Origin: Mesostigma viride
Lineage: Eukaryota > Streptophyta > Mesostigmatophyceae > Mesostigmatales > Mesostigmataceae
NCBI GenBank assembly: GCA_009746045.1
Contig: RPFO01000312.1
Coordinates: 908,323 to 972,322 of the forward strand
Direction: 5' to 3'
DNA: 64,000 nt
The notes beneath the pieces are model-generated. The model was not told the DNA's origin. It saw only the letters and a program-made list of their open reading frames with translations, and made no database searches. This document shows positions 31,174 through 42,671 of the stretch, in pieces. The position numbers and the translations under genes are program-made. The first letter of the stretch is position 1. Every line of letters starts with the position of its first letter.

Positions 31174-34100
31174 CTAAGACAGCGCACTTGCTAATTTCTT
31201 TTCCAAGGCTGCAAACGCCCTGATATTTGACTCCCTTTCCAAAAGCAGCCAGTCTGCCCGGTACATCGCAGCTCGCACATGCAAGTCATTTGCCTCCTCC
31301 ATGGCGGCCGCCAGTCCTTCTTGAAGCTGCGGAACACAGTGATTAACCAAAAGATAGCAAGCATCACATAATTTTGCTTTATATAACGAAAGGAACTAAG
31401 TTATGGAAGGAAGGGGCAGGCAAAGGAGGCCGTTCAATGCAATGCCACCCAAACAGGCTCAGCAGAAGCCAGGACAAACGATGGCCAAAACAGCATGAAA
31501 GAAGCAGCAGCTACACAAATACATGTATCCCATCAATAGATCATAAGATTACGTTGTGTTACAAAAGTTGTCTAATTGGTAGTAAACCATAGACATACCA
31601 CATGTACACTAACTAACATCAAAAGGCTCTCTTTGCCTAGCAGCTATTAGTTATAACCTCCCATTTTAAAAATGCAGCCAAAATTTGGCCTAATTGCCCC
31701 AGCTAACACAATTAGGCACGTTATGTCCATGCATTTACAAAAAATTGATGATCGAATAATACGTATTATCAGCAACAAATACACTGCAGCATGTTTCCTT
31801 AGCAACATTAGATGAACTACATGTTGGGGATAAAAAAGTATGGTTTCCAGAACTTGAATTTGCCATGGCAGCAAGCTTCTTTGTCGAAAAGCTGGAAACC
31901 TAGAAGCTGGACAGTCCAGGCAGTAGTTTTGCAGCATGAGAATGATAGTAGAAAAATACAGTTACCTTGTGCAGTGAATCACTGAGCGTATTCAGGGTTG
32001 CGTCATTGTTGGCGATCTTGGAATCAGCAGCCGCTTTCTGTCTTGCAGCAGTAGTATAATCCTCCAACAGTGCTCCCCTGGACTGAATGGAAGCCTGCAG
32101 TGCATAATGGTTTGACAACAGCACACAAGTCCATGTTGAAGCATGCCAGCCAGACCTACTATAGAAGTCCTTGACTTTGTAACCAATAAGCCATTAATGC
32201 ATGTCGACATCACTAAGAGGCTTACTAATCTTCATATCATGAAATAAAAACCAGAGCCAAATGAAGCAAGTGAAACCGAAAAGGTTTTGTTTGGCCTAAG
32301 AAATCCGCTGTTTGCTCCAGTAAACTAGTAAACATCATCAACAAGTTGCCTACTTACTGGGATTTGACATACTGGCTCATCCCTTACATAAGCATGTCCA
32401 CCGCTTCTAACGGGGTCCATGTCTGATGGCTTCTGCTGCTCCGATGGAAACCTGGCGGATGAACCACGTGAACGGACGCAAAGCATGACGAGAAAGCAGG
32501 AAAAAAAGCATTCGCAACCATCAAAAGATTTGGTACAATACTGGATTTAAACACAGGACCTCTTGCACGATGTCACAATTGTGCAAGAACATTTACCTGA
32601 AATAGCCTTGCTTATCAGGTCCAAAAAACCAAACAAAGATGATTTCATCATAAAAAATCACTTGCAACACCCGTCTTTGTAACCGTTGCTGCCTTCAAAT
32701 ATTTAAAATCTGCGCACAGTTATCGATATACCAAATGCTGCACAAAGCTAGCAAAATGTACGCATGGGCATGCCGCTGACAAGTTAGATACGAAAGCATT
32801 GCTATCATAGTTTTAAAACAGCATACACTGTGCGATGCATGAGCCCCTGGTCGTGCACAGAAGGCACATGCGACAGTGGCTGCAGGGCTGGCGGGTGCAT
32901 GTCTTGTGGTGGCTGCTGCTGGGAACTCTTTTGAGCTTCTCTCGCGGCTGAGCGCTCATGCTGGGCTCGATGCCGCTCCTCTTCTTGGGCTGTTATGCCT
33001 GCACCATTGCGAACGTTCATGGTTGGCTGTGGCTTGGCTGTCCGTTGCCGTCCAAGCCCCTTGTCCTCTTTACGCCCCTGCTGATCCTGCGTGCGTAATG
33101 CTGGGACCTGCGTCCTCTCTGTGAGTGCCATCTGCTCATCTAAAAAGTCCTGTTGCAGTCGTGGCTGCTGCTGCACCTGCATCTGTTTCGGCTTCTGCAG
33201 AACAGGTGACTGGCTTTGCAGGACACGTGGCTGGTCGAGCAGCAGCGGTTTCTGAGGTGCAAGCTGTGGGTGCAGAAGCCCAGCCCTTGAAACTTTGGCT
33301 GACAATGCCTGGCTTGCTTCGATTGATGCTGTCTCATGCTGCCCAGCAGATTGGTCCCTCAATGGAGCTGCCACCTGTTCAGAGACCATACATTTAATGG
33401 CCACGATGCAACAACATGTCCCAAACCTCAACAAGGCATGAGAGCAATCCAACACCCATTGCAATTTAGCTACTTCAAAGTCATGTCCTGTAACTGTGTG
33501 GTAATTGTCAGCAAGTAAAAACCATGAGCAATGCAGCACATTAGGTGACCATTCCATAAAACTACGCCAAGCCAAACCAGACAAGCTCATTGCCACCTCA
33601 ACCACGTGGCGTTTTGACCTTCAGCACTCACAAGGATCCTCCTTCCTTGTCCACACTGCCCCATGGCCTTCACATAAACCCTAGAGCTGATTGAAGTTTT
33701 AGGTTATACACGTGAGGTCCATGCATAGGTTCATGCACTAAAATGTGTCGAACATTATGGAAGCTCGCTGCTGCAAAATACCTTGTGAAAACATGTAGAG
33801 ATGTGCACCATTACACAGAAAATCTGTCGGTGTAAAATCTTACTACGCTACTATTTATGCAACCTTGGATGCCCCACTAATCCGTTAAAAACCAAATGTT
33901 TATAGGTCTACTTCCATCGCAGCAGGCATTTCTGACCTTTGGGCTTTTGTGTAAACTTGGCCGGATGGCAGACAGGCCGCCTTGAGGACCTTTCCTTGCA
34001 AACAGGGGCTTCAGCAGTGGCTTCTGAACCGGCAATGCAGTTTTCAAGGTTGGCTGGACCCTGTTGTTGACCAATGCACAAATTCAACACCAAAAGCAGT

Positions 34101-37100
34101 GAAAAAAAGGAAGCTTCACTGACGTAGCTGTGCTACATATAAACGCGCAGAAAGTGCTCAACAGAATTTATTCCTGGCAAGAAAATCCTGCAGACATAAA
34201 GAAGTTCTCACAACTTGAACAGAACAGCCATTAGACGTGAATCCTACAACTGCCGAAACTAGAGCCGTTCATCCTTACCCGGTCCAGGACTTTTCCCGCA
34301 TTGGCTTTACATAGAGTTTTGCACACCCCCTTTCATACCTATAACCGACCCATCAACGTACAATGCTCAGTCACTTTCTAATGTTGTGACCAGGGAAACA
34401 TTATGGCATGCGCTCACAAATCTTTATCTTGCATATTATTCATTCACCACAGAGACTTAAAGCATCGAAGGCCAAACAAGTATAGTGGGTATCCACCTGG
34501 ATTCTCCACTGCAAGCAACAAACATGGCAATCAAATAGGCGTAATAGACTGAAACTTATGTTGATGCCTGTGACGCAAGAAACAACCCTGCAAGAAATTT
34601 CTACCCAGTTCCTACCGGTTGGATGTCTGGACGCCTCTTTTCTCCAGGGTTCGCGGTTCGTTGTCTTGCTCCTTTGCCTGTGTGTCTCCAGTCTGCAGCA
34701 CCTGTGTGTGTGCATCTCTTACAGCTGGGTCTAAACGCCGCGGTGGTGCACAAAGAGAGTCTGCCCCCTGGATGATAACATCCATGGCGTCCCCAGCAGG
34801 CTGGCCGCCACATCCTGTGCATTAAACAATTGCAAAGCACGGACACCACATTACACAGAACATGACCACGACCCAGTTGTGTGTAAGCACCACAGTGAGT
34901 GAAAATTTCCCCACATCAAAACCAAAATGCTCGCAAACGCACACACGGATGCTGAGGCATGGAGAGATAGACACATAAACACATTGGCACCTGGACACCC
35001 AGACACCCAGACACCCGGACACCCGGACACCTGGACACCTGGACACCCGGACATCCGGACACCCGGACACCCAGACACCCGGACACCCGGACACCCGGAC
35101 ACCCGGACACCCGGACACCCGGACACCCGGACACCCGGACACCCGGACACCCGGACACCCGGACACCCGGACACCCGGACACCCGGACATCCGGACATCC
35201 GGACACCCGGACACCCGGACACCCGGACACCCGGACACCCGGACACCCGGACACCTGGACACCCGGACACCCGGACACCCGGACACCCGGACACACCAAC
35301 TTACAGACACATGGAGACACAGGTAGATTATAAATAAAATGTAAATATAAGTGATAATATAACAGTGTCAATGAATTTCTAAAGTTTTTTAGTGTCAAAT
35401 AAATTATGATTTGTGTATAGAAAAAAAAAAACCCTGATGTCCTTGAATCACTTGACTCAAAATTTCCCATGGTATTGGATCACTAGTTTGACAGACACAT
35501 GGAGACACAGGTACATCGACCCGCACGTTTACTTTCTCGAAAAGCAGATCATGGCTTGCTTTTACCAAATGAAATTTGTACATCCTGGCAACGACAAGCA
35601 TTTATTTTCATAGAATTCATTATAAGCATATACAAAGCCAGCTTCCATATCCAGACACATCTACTTCATTTTACTGTGCACAAATGTGGTAAAGCAATAA
35701 AACCAGTGGTATAAATGCAATCGACGTGCTATAAGCATGTTGAATACCTGCGATTGCCAGAGCATGCGATAAACTTTTGCGGATCTCTTGCGTTAATACA
35801 CATCAAAAGCTCTGTGCTAAGCAGGATGGTTGGCAATAGTCTGCAAGACTTATCCATAAATTGAAGCCACTCCCATACTTCATCCGCTGGGGTCGTTGCA
35901 CACAGCAATGAGTTCATAGTAGGTTGGACAGCATCACCAGGATGCGATTCAAGTAGGAGGTCCTATGTAACAGAAAGTTTCATCGGTAGTGGAGCAGGAT
36001 TGTCTTGTTGGCTGTCCAGTACAATACGGTGAACTATCCAATAAAGAAGTCCAAAAAGCCTGAATATTTTGCCTTCATGAAACCAAGGCAATAAGCAGCT
36101 TCCATCAATGTGTTTTGCGCATTCCACGTCCCAAAGAAGTCTGAGCTATAAGACTGCACTTAGTAATCACGCAGCCAATCTCACCGCCTTCTGGACCAAC
36201 GACGGTATCCTTGTCCACTTGTGGCCTGTTCACGCTTATAATGTTTCTGCAAAATGCCAATCAAGGAAATAGTAAAAACACCCAGAAACGATATCAACCT
36301 CTGTGACCACAAGGCTACAAAGGGATGCAGAGGGAGTATGCATGGATGTGAAACAACCAAATTCTTCATGTGGGAGTCAAGGACTCAAGGGTAAATAAAG
36401 TGCTTTCTCCACTTCTTTGCCAAGTAAACAATTTTATCCACAGCCGTCGTGCTGCCAGGTTGTTACAAGGACCAGCTTGCATGCTGCACGAGGACAAACT
36501 TACCCAAATACAAGTAACTATCAATTTTGGCTGGCCGCAGCAGATACGCAATGATTTGAACACTGGAAAGAAGGTGCGAGGGCAATGACAACAAAGCCAA
36601 CTTCAGCTTCTCAGCAATATATTCCATCCGACATGTTCGCTGGATACTTCATAACTCATGTTACTCTTACTTACCCTTCATCTTCAACAGCAGGAAGCTC
36701 AGTGTTATCAAAGCTGCTTTGATCATTGTTTGTTGGAGGAAGCACACTGGCAATGAGTCCCGAGGCATGAGTTACTGTGGCATCCTCCATAACATCCTGT
36801 CCAGCAACAGCCGCAACCCCGCAAGCATCAGCACGACCCGCATGGGCCTCCTTGTCCTCTATCTCATCCGATGACTGCACATCTCCCAGTGTCTCCTCGC
36901 CCTTCCCATTGGATGGGCCCAGAGTAGTGTTCATCACGGATCCAGTGGGCATGCGCTCTGGTGCTTGCGCAAGTACAGCAGTGTCATCGATGCCTGGTGG
37001 ACTGTCCTTGCTGTTGGTGCTGACTGCGGAACTGCCATGTTTTACTGCCGCGCCGTGCGTAGCTGCGCCTTGCACAACTGGTTCATCAGCATTGCCAGTG

Positions 37101-38306
37101 CTGCGAACAACGACAATATCTCATGTAGCACACAGAACAATCCTGGTCAGTCATCTTCTGCGCCAATTGATAGAGAAGTGCCATTAATTATGAACTCTTG
37201 TTTCTGTCATAAAAAACAAAAACTGGGCAAAAGGCACTAAAATCAAAAAGCTGACCTTATTTGATTATGGTATCACATGCCTGCCACAAAGAATAGACTT
37301 AACTGGAATGGCGCTTTTAAACACAAATGCCAAATTTATACTTGAGTTGCTTACCAGGATGCTTCTGCATGGGAGGGGCGGAGAGGCAGGATGTTCACCG
37401 ATTTTAAATGCTCCAGCCCCTTTGTGGTATCGTCGAGATCGAAAGCAAGTCTAGTAGCACACTTCCCAGTTGTGTCAATAGTTATGGTCACGCTGTCATC
37501 TGCATTAGGATCACAGCTTCCATGATTTGTGCTTGTCCCGCCCTCTGAAAATTCAGGAGCCACTCTGTGGTAACGAAGGCCATGAGTACAGACACAAGAC
37601 GGGAGTATCAAGAGGCATCGCCCTCAGCTTCGTGAAGAACATGTATTTAGCTTCAGACATGACCAGCAAAAGCATTAATTGGAGCTTGCAATAAAACTTA
37701 AGTATCATCAACACGCCATCAAAGTTCCTAGATACAATCAAGGTTGACACGGAAGGTCCAGCCAATAATCAAGAACTTAACGTACCGTTTAGGGGCGGCT
37801 TTCCGAGGTGAAGGGGACGGAGCGTCAAAGTCAAATACATCAAATCTGCTGAAGACATCATCTCCGCCAAGGTCGAAGTCGTCGAGGTTTACCTTGCTTC
37901 TGCAAAAGTATTTAACAAAATGACAGGAACGCAAATTTAGTCAGTTGGGATGAAAGTGCGGAAGAAGAAATAGCACGTTTTAAGGCCGATTGAAAATTCA
38001 CGCTTACGGTGCACCGAAGTTTCCCGTCCCGGGCGGCCGGCTTTTAGGTCGAGCCGGCGAAAGAAATTCTCCTCGATAGCACTCATCGGGCTTCGAACCT
38101 GCAACATTTCATGCATCATCCCCAAAAATCTTTCAAATCTAATCACGAAACGAGATGCTTATTCCACATCATAAGAGACGGTGTACTGGTTCTCTTGCAG
38201 GGCGTTAGAGTCACGGTGAAAAGAAAAATATAAAATTCATTAGAAAAAAATTCTGACCTGGTTGCGCCTCGAGCATAGAAAAATCCTCGCCAAATATTTT
38301 ACTCAT
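31174..38306 (-). CDS. Host-type gene, 12 exons in frame, about 731 aa, unknown function
   Basis: Exons (minus strand): 38,306-38,258; 38,098-38,008; 37,899-37,786; 37,564-37,355; 37,100-36,675; 36,562-36,504; 34,814-34,616; 34,060-33,937; 33,374-32,827; 32,451-32,358; 32,094-31,966; 31,326-31,174. Every intron is GT-AG, most donors resemble GTAAGT, and the 2196 nt keep frame throughout, which is strong evidence for a real gene. Start ATG at 38,306 (MSKIFGEDFSMLEAQP), stop TAG at 31,174. Residues 46-65 are acidic (NLDDFDLGGDDVF). Exon 4 contains DSVTITIDTTGKCATRLAFD, exon 5 is long and disordered, and exon 9 (residues 425-606) is Gln/Pro-rich. The last two exons (residues 639-731) form a probable coiled coil (LLEDYTTAARQKAAADSKIA, LLLERESNIRAFAALEKKLA). 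The architecture suggests a nuclear scaffold or chromosome-axis-like protein, but no family is recognised. Confidence 0.8.
34990..35294. repeat. (GGACACCC)n minisatellite inside an intron of the host gene
   Basis: About 37 units of the 8-bp motif GGACACCC with a few CT/AT variants. It lies in the largest intron of the gene at 31,174-38,306. The long CPGVRVSG and DTRTPGHP frames are artefacts of the repeat. Confidence 0.95.
35748..35962 (-). other. Exon-like block that does not fit the frame
   Basis: Bounded by acceptor TTACATAG/GAC and donor CGCAG/GTATTC on the minus strand. One frame is open over all 71 codons (LLLESHPGDAVQP, PADEVWEWLQFMDKSCRLLP). Inserting it between the exons at 36,504 and 34,814 puts it in a frame with a stop after four codons. 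It is either a cassette exon that triggers decay or part of a missed exon chain. Confidence 0.5.
36185..36246 (-). other. Second exon-like block that breaks the frame
   Basis: Bounded by acceptor CATTTTGCAG/AAAC and donor AGGCG/GTGAG on the minus strand, 62 nt. Spliced after the exon ending at 36,504 it reaches TAA within four codons. In another phase it encodes NIISVNRPQVDKDTVVGPEG. Confidence 0.45.
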
Positions 38307-39264
38307 TCCTCCGAGGGAATGAGCACTCTAGCCAAGTGTTGTCAGTCGCTGGATTTCAGATTCGAGACCCGCGAGCAATTTTGCACCCGAAGCATCGAGG
38401 GATTTCTGGTTTTCTGGTTTCCTGCAACTTCTCCTGCTTATCTCGTCAATTTCCACTTTTCCAGCCTTTTCCAGCGCATGCAGAAGCGTCTCTTCATGGC
38501 GTTTTGGCAAGGCACGTGGCAAACAGAGGTGAGGCATGACTGGGTGGCAATTCGCAAAGGTACTCTAACATAGGCTACTAAGTACTAGTACCCTGAGCGC
38601 GTCCATTCGTACGCATGACGCCTACGAGCGGTACGGCGGAATTCGTCGAGCCCAATTCTATGGATACGCCCACGCACGAAGACTACAGTAAGCCGTTTAC
38701 AGCGGAACCACCCACACTACAGTAAGCCGTAGCCTGTGCCCCGTACTTCGTTGTTGTTGTTGTTGTGGTGGTGGTGTCCCACGCCGCACATTTGAGTTGA
38801 GTTGAGTTGAGTTTGGCTATTCCTATTGGCTAATAAAAAATACCCATTTACCCGGAAAGTTGAGTTGAGTTTGACTCAGGTCCACTGGCTTCCCCAGTTC
38901 CGTGGTCAAATAACGCGCCCTATTATTAGCCTTTCACCTGTCACCTCCATACGTGTGTTGTGCCCACCTTCAATTAGGATTCGCTGATACTCATTAGTTC
39001 CCCTCTCACCTCATGGGGAAATAATTGGCTAATAAAAAATCTCATCTTGATAGTTGATACCCTAGGCTTAGCAGGGATTAACTATTGGATATTATATTGG
39101 ATATCAGTATTTGGAATACACGTATACCTATTCACTTGGAAAAATTGGCTAATAAAAAATATACCCATTTCCCTGAAAAAAAGTTGAGTAAAATAAAAGC
39201 TGCAACTGTTGGGGGCGGTCACCGCACATTCATTAACGGCAGGCTTTACAAAGGGTACTAATTA
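38307..39264. other. Upstream region of the host gene with a LINE A 3' end fragment
   Basis: Contains the 5' flank of the gene starting at 38,306. An AAC/GTT module with CCCACGCCGCAC lies at about 38,750-38,790, and a (GAGTT)n stretch at about 38,793-38,812. At 38,868-39,060 a plus-strand copy of the last codons and 3' UTR of the LINE A family (CAGGTCCACTGGCTTCCC ... TTGGCTAATAAAAAAT) matches 25,878-26,035. Further copies of the TTGGCTAATAAAAAAT end lie at about 38,828 and 39,145. Confidence 0.7.
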
Positions 39265-39503
39265 GGCCCGGTCTATACGGATTTTAAGTTAAAACCGAAC
39301 CGGTCATTTTTAGCTGAAAATTGGGTCCGGAGGTAAAAATTTCAGTCTATACGAAACTCAACTGTCTGGACCGCAAGTAGAGTGGTTCCCGCCAAGTCGA
39401 TGACGTGGCGCCAGCTCCGTGCCCGGGCAATCAGGCAATTACAGGCAATTAAACCCAAAACACTGACGGCGGGGAAGGGGAAGATGACCCGCGGTCGCCA
39501 GCC

Positions 39504-39752
39504 ATGGCGGACAATGCCGAAGGAGATGGACCATTGCTGCCACCCGAAGCGCGAAATCATTGCGTGCCATGCGGATTCGCCCATGGGAAAACGCCGAAGT
39601 GGACGATGAGAGAAAAAGCGCGTTTCGGGCATGTCCTAATTGACGAAAGCATCCGAGCAGCGTATTTTAAAGGATATATCGGTTTCTTTTTACTTTTTAT
39701 GATGATTTGTAGTCGTAAACTTGCAAGGGTGGCCAGAGATCGCCGAATCTAG
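39504..39752 (+). CDS. Small ORF inside the Harbinger element, 82 aa, uncertain
   Basis: MADNAEGDGPLLPPEARNHC then CGFAHGKTPKW and a hydrophobic C-terminus. PIF/Harbinger elements often carry a second, Myb-like gene, but no Myb/SANT pattern is visible here. It may be a relic of that gene or a chance frame. Confidence 0.25.
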   Translation: MADNAEGDGPLLPPEARNHCVPCGFAHGKTPKWTMREKARFGHVLIDESIRAAYFKGYIGFFLLFMMICSRKLARVARDRRI

Positions 39753-40969
39753 CGACCATGCTGCACAACTTTGGTGTGCCGCAATGCGCCATTATGCGGC
39801 CACCGCCTGGGCTAAGGTAATGCCAGCCACGCCAGGTAAAGCTGAGTTATCGTTTCCTTGTCGACGTATGACGTTTAGGTATACGTTCTAGCTTGTGTAG
39901 CACATTCTTTTTGCATTATTCATGTTCTTTCTTGACCATGGCCTGGCCCCTTCCTAAAACACCATTCATAGATGCCTCCCTCAGTCAGTTGACCTGCCAT
40001 AGTGTGATGGTGATAAGTTTTAGAGGTTGTATGGGTTTGAATACCTCCATATATGTTTGTTATACATTTCCCACACACATATTGCATGAGTGAGAGGCAG
40101 TTGGCTGGTCTCTGTGGCATCATCAAGCATGTAACCGGTGAGTAGAAGCTTCCCATTGTCAGCATGTGCCACCAGGTGTGCTGCAGGCCATCACCTGGCA
40201 AGCTATAGCAGCTTAGGCCTAGTTTATCCTTGCTAGGGCAAGCTGAAATAGGCTTAACATCACTAGTTTGTTGGTGGCTGCCTCCTAGAATGCATGCCTT
40301 GCGTAGGGTGTCCGTACCACGTTACCTACGTGCATGGACAAGGTGGCAGCTGCACATAGGTGCCATGTAAGGGCAGTGTGATGATGCAGTTATGTTTCCC
40401 CATCATTGTGGAAGGGAAATGTATTGTATGGCATGGTTGGTGGCCTTATTAGTAGGTAGCATGCCAAGCCCTACCCCCTTGGTTGCTTTTTACCAACGGT
40501 ACCCCTATGGGCTGTACTGGGTGTAGCTGCTGGTATACCCAACCAAGTGATGACCCCAATGGCTCAAACTGCTCAGCAACTAATTGTTTATCATCCCTGA
40601 AGTGGTAGGTGCCTAGCTCTCATAACATGATTCAAAATGCACATTCTACCAAAACTGAAAACGCGCGTCTTGACCGCCCTGACTTTGACGGTAGTTATAC
40701 ATGGCCTACCCTGCATATATGTAAGGTTGTGATGTATCAACCGGAAGAGCAACTCATGGACATGCTTGGCCCCCAAGGACAGCCATTGGATATGGGTAGG
40801 TTGGATGGCATCTGGTTTGCAAAGTTGTGAAGTTACAGCCGATGCATTGGCAGTATTTCTGCCCATTTAGGGGTTAAGTTTGACAACTGTGATGGTCATC
40901 AACTACCATTGCACATGCATCCTTTTTGACATTACAATAGCGGGATTAGGCAACATTCTCATCCTCACC
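39753..40969. other. Harbinger interior without recognised genes
   Basis: Nothing recognisable on either strand between the small ORF and the tandem repeats. Frames are short. Confidence 0.4.
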
Positions 40970-41452
40970 GCTTGTGGGTAAAAAAAAAATGGCAACCAAG
41001 CACCATGCCACACGTGGCACACTCAAGCATACACCAAGGTGGGTAAAAAAAACTGGCAACCATACACCATGCCACACGTGGCACACTCAAGCATACACCA
41101 AGGTAGGTAAAAAAAACTGGCAACCAAACACCATGCCACACGCGGCACAGTCAAGCATTATACACCAAGGTGGGTAAAAAAAACTGGCAACCAAACACCA
41201 TGCCACACGTGGCACACTCAAGCATTATACACCAAGGTGGGTAAAAAAAACTGGCAACCAAACACCATGCCACACGTGGCACACTCAAGCATACACCAAG
41301 GTGGGTAAAAGAAACTGGCAACCAAACACCATGCCACACGTGGCACACTCAAGCATTATTATACACCAAGGTGGGTAAAAAAAACTGGCAACCAAACACC
41401 ATGCCACACGTGGCACACTCAAGCATTATACACCAAGGTGGGTAAAAAAAGC
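40970..41452. repeat. Tandem repeat of 61-70 bp, about 7.5 copies
   Basis: Unit: GGTGGGTAAAAAAAACTGGC, AACCAAACACCATGCCACAC, GTGGCACACTCAAGCATTAT, ACACCAAG, with small length variation. It sits immediately next to the 3' end of the Harbinger transposase frame. Confidence 0.93.
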
Positions 41453-41455
41453 TGG

Positions 41456-42023
41456 CTAGCATGTTGCATGTCGTAGGTCACATGTCAATGCACGGTGAAG
41501 GATGCCAAAGCGGTGAATAAGAATCCCAAATGCACGCTCTATGACCTGCCTGTACAAAGAGATGTAATCGTTACATGCGTCCTCTTGGACGTTGAGACCC
41601 CTTCCTGGGTAGGGAGTCACAAGCCAAGGCTTGATGGTGTATGCCTCATCTGCCACTATGTAGAATCCTTCTGGCAGGCCAACACGAGCCAATTCCGTGT
41701 GCAAAGAGCTGACACGAAATGCGACACTGTCATGGGTACTGCCGCAACATTTGTTGGAGCCATACAGAAAACGACATTTCGAATCGCACACAGCTTGCAT
41801 GACAAGCGCATAAAACCCCTTACGATTGTAGTACTGCCTGGGGTTCGCTACCTCCGACTTGAAGGTTTTTTTTTATCTTGATTGCGATACCATCGAGCGC
41901 ACCAACACGACCATCAACAACTCCCCTGGTCGTCTGGTTGAAACCATCGGCCAAACGCGACAGTTCGCCCGAATCATCCGTGGTTGCGAGTGCGCTTCTC
42001 ATTAGCAGCTCGCGGCAAGCCAA
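41456..42023 (-). pseudogene. PIF/Harbinger transposase (DDE_Tnp_4-like), frameshifted
   Basis: Minus strand: RVGALDGIAIKIKK (the GAxDG block with the first catalytic Asp), then after a frame change MQAVCDSKCRFLYGSNKCCG, STHDSVAFRVSSLHTEL (second Asp block), YIVADEAYTIKPWLVTPYPG and YRQVIERAFGILIHRFGILH, which carries the catalytic Glu in the standard VERAFG setting. A 9-T run at 41,866-41,874 shifts the frame; reading one base fewer joins the two halves as NPRQYYNRKGFYALVMQAVC. The region upstream of 42,023 is too decayed to follow, so the N-terminus is missing. The transposase is inactive as sequenced. Confidence 0.85.
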
Positions 42024-42671
42024 ACCGACTTACGTAGGGCTTGGAAACGTGCACCACGCCTTGAGAGACGTCTTTATCCTGTACGCCTTCGCATCATCTT
42101 CAAATCCTGCAAATCATTCCAGTCCTCCCTGTCAATCCTGTCCTCGTCGGGCTTGCGCATAAGGTGGTATGACTGGCGAGACATTATGGCCGAGTGTTTT
42201 CGTGCTTTAAATACGCAACTGAAATGGTCGGAATTACCAACTGCAATGGCACACACAGCTATGGCAACCAGCCTTCACGTCGGTAGTAGCAGCCCGACCA
42301 CCAGGGTTTTCCCGCCAACAGGTGCGACTGGAGAGACATTTTTTTTTCTTAGTTCGTGAGTGATATGGCGAAATCGGTGTGCAATCGGAGAAAGTTGCGG
42401 CGATGGCTGCCTTGGGCGTTGAGCTCCGCTCACGTCGCTGGCAGGCGTTGCTGGCAGGCCTCTGACTTTCCCGCCCTTTTTCTTCTAATCTTGCGATCCT
42501 GGCGAGAATAAAATTTTAACAGGCCCTTCTGGAGGTGCATGGCATTTAACTAAAAGTGGCCCGTTTTAGTTAAAAACGACGAGGCTTGGGGACCGTTGAT
42601 GCAAAACCCCCATCGATCTTACCGTCCGTTCTCTCCCGCCAGTTTTATCAAAAGTCCGTATAGACCGGGCC

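Larger units (their letters stand above)
39265..42671 (-). mobile_element. PIF/Harbinger-type transposon, 3.4 kb, decayed
   Basis: The 17-bp terminal inverted repeats GGCCCGGTCTATACGGA at 39,265-39,281 and its complement at 42,655-42,671 enclose a DDE_Tnp_4-like transposase pseudogene. The flanks are TTA on the left and TAA on the right. PIF/Harbinger elements usually duplicate TWA, so one base may have mutated. The interior also holds a 65-bp tandem repeat (40,970-41,450) and a short plus frame at 39,504-39,752 of unknown meaning. Confidence 0.82.

Noticed and set aside
34822-35470. Three overlapping frames of 140-180 codons with CPGVRVSG repeats
   Set aside because: Produced by an 8-bp minisatellite inside an intron of the host gene.
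40970-41452. CRISPR-like array of regular repeats
   Set aside because: Unit and spacer are both repeated; there are no unique spacers and no cas genes, and the setting is eukaryotic. It is an ordinary tandem repeat.
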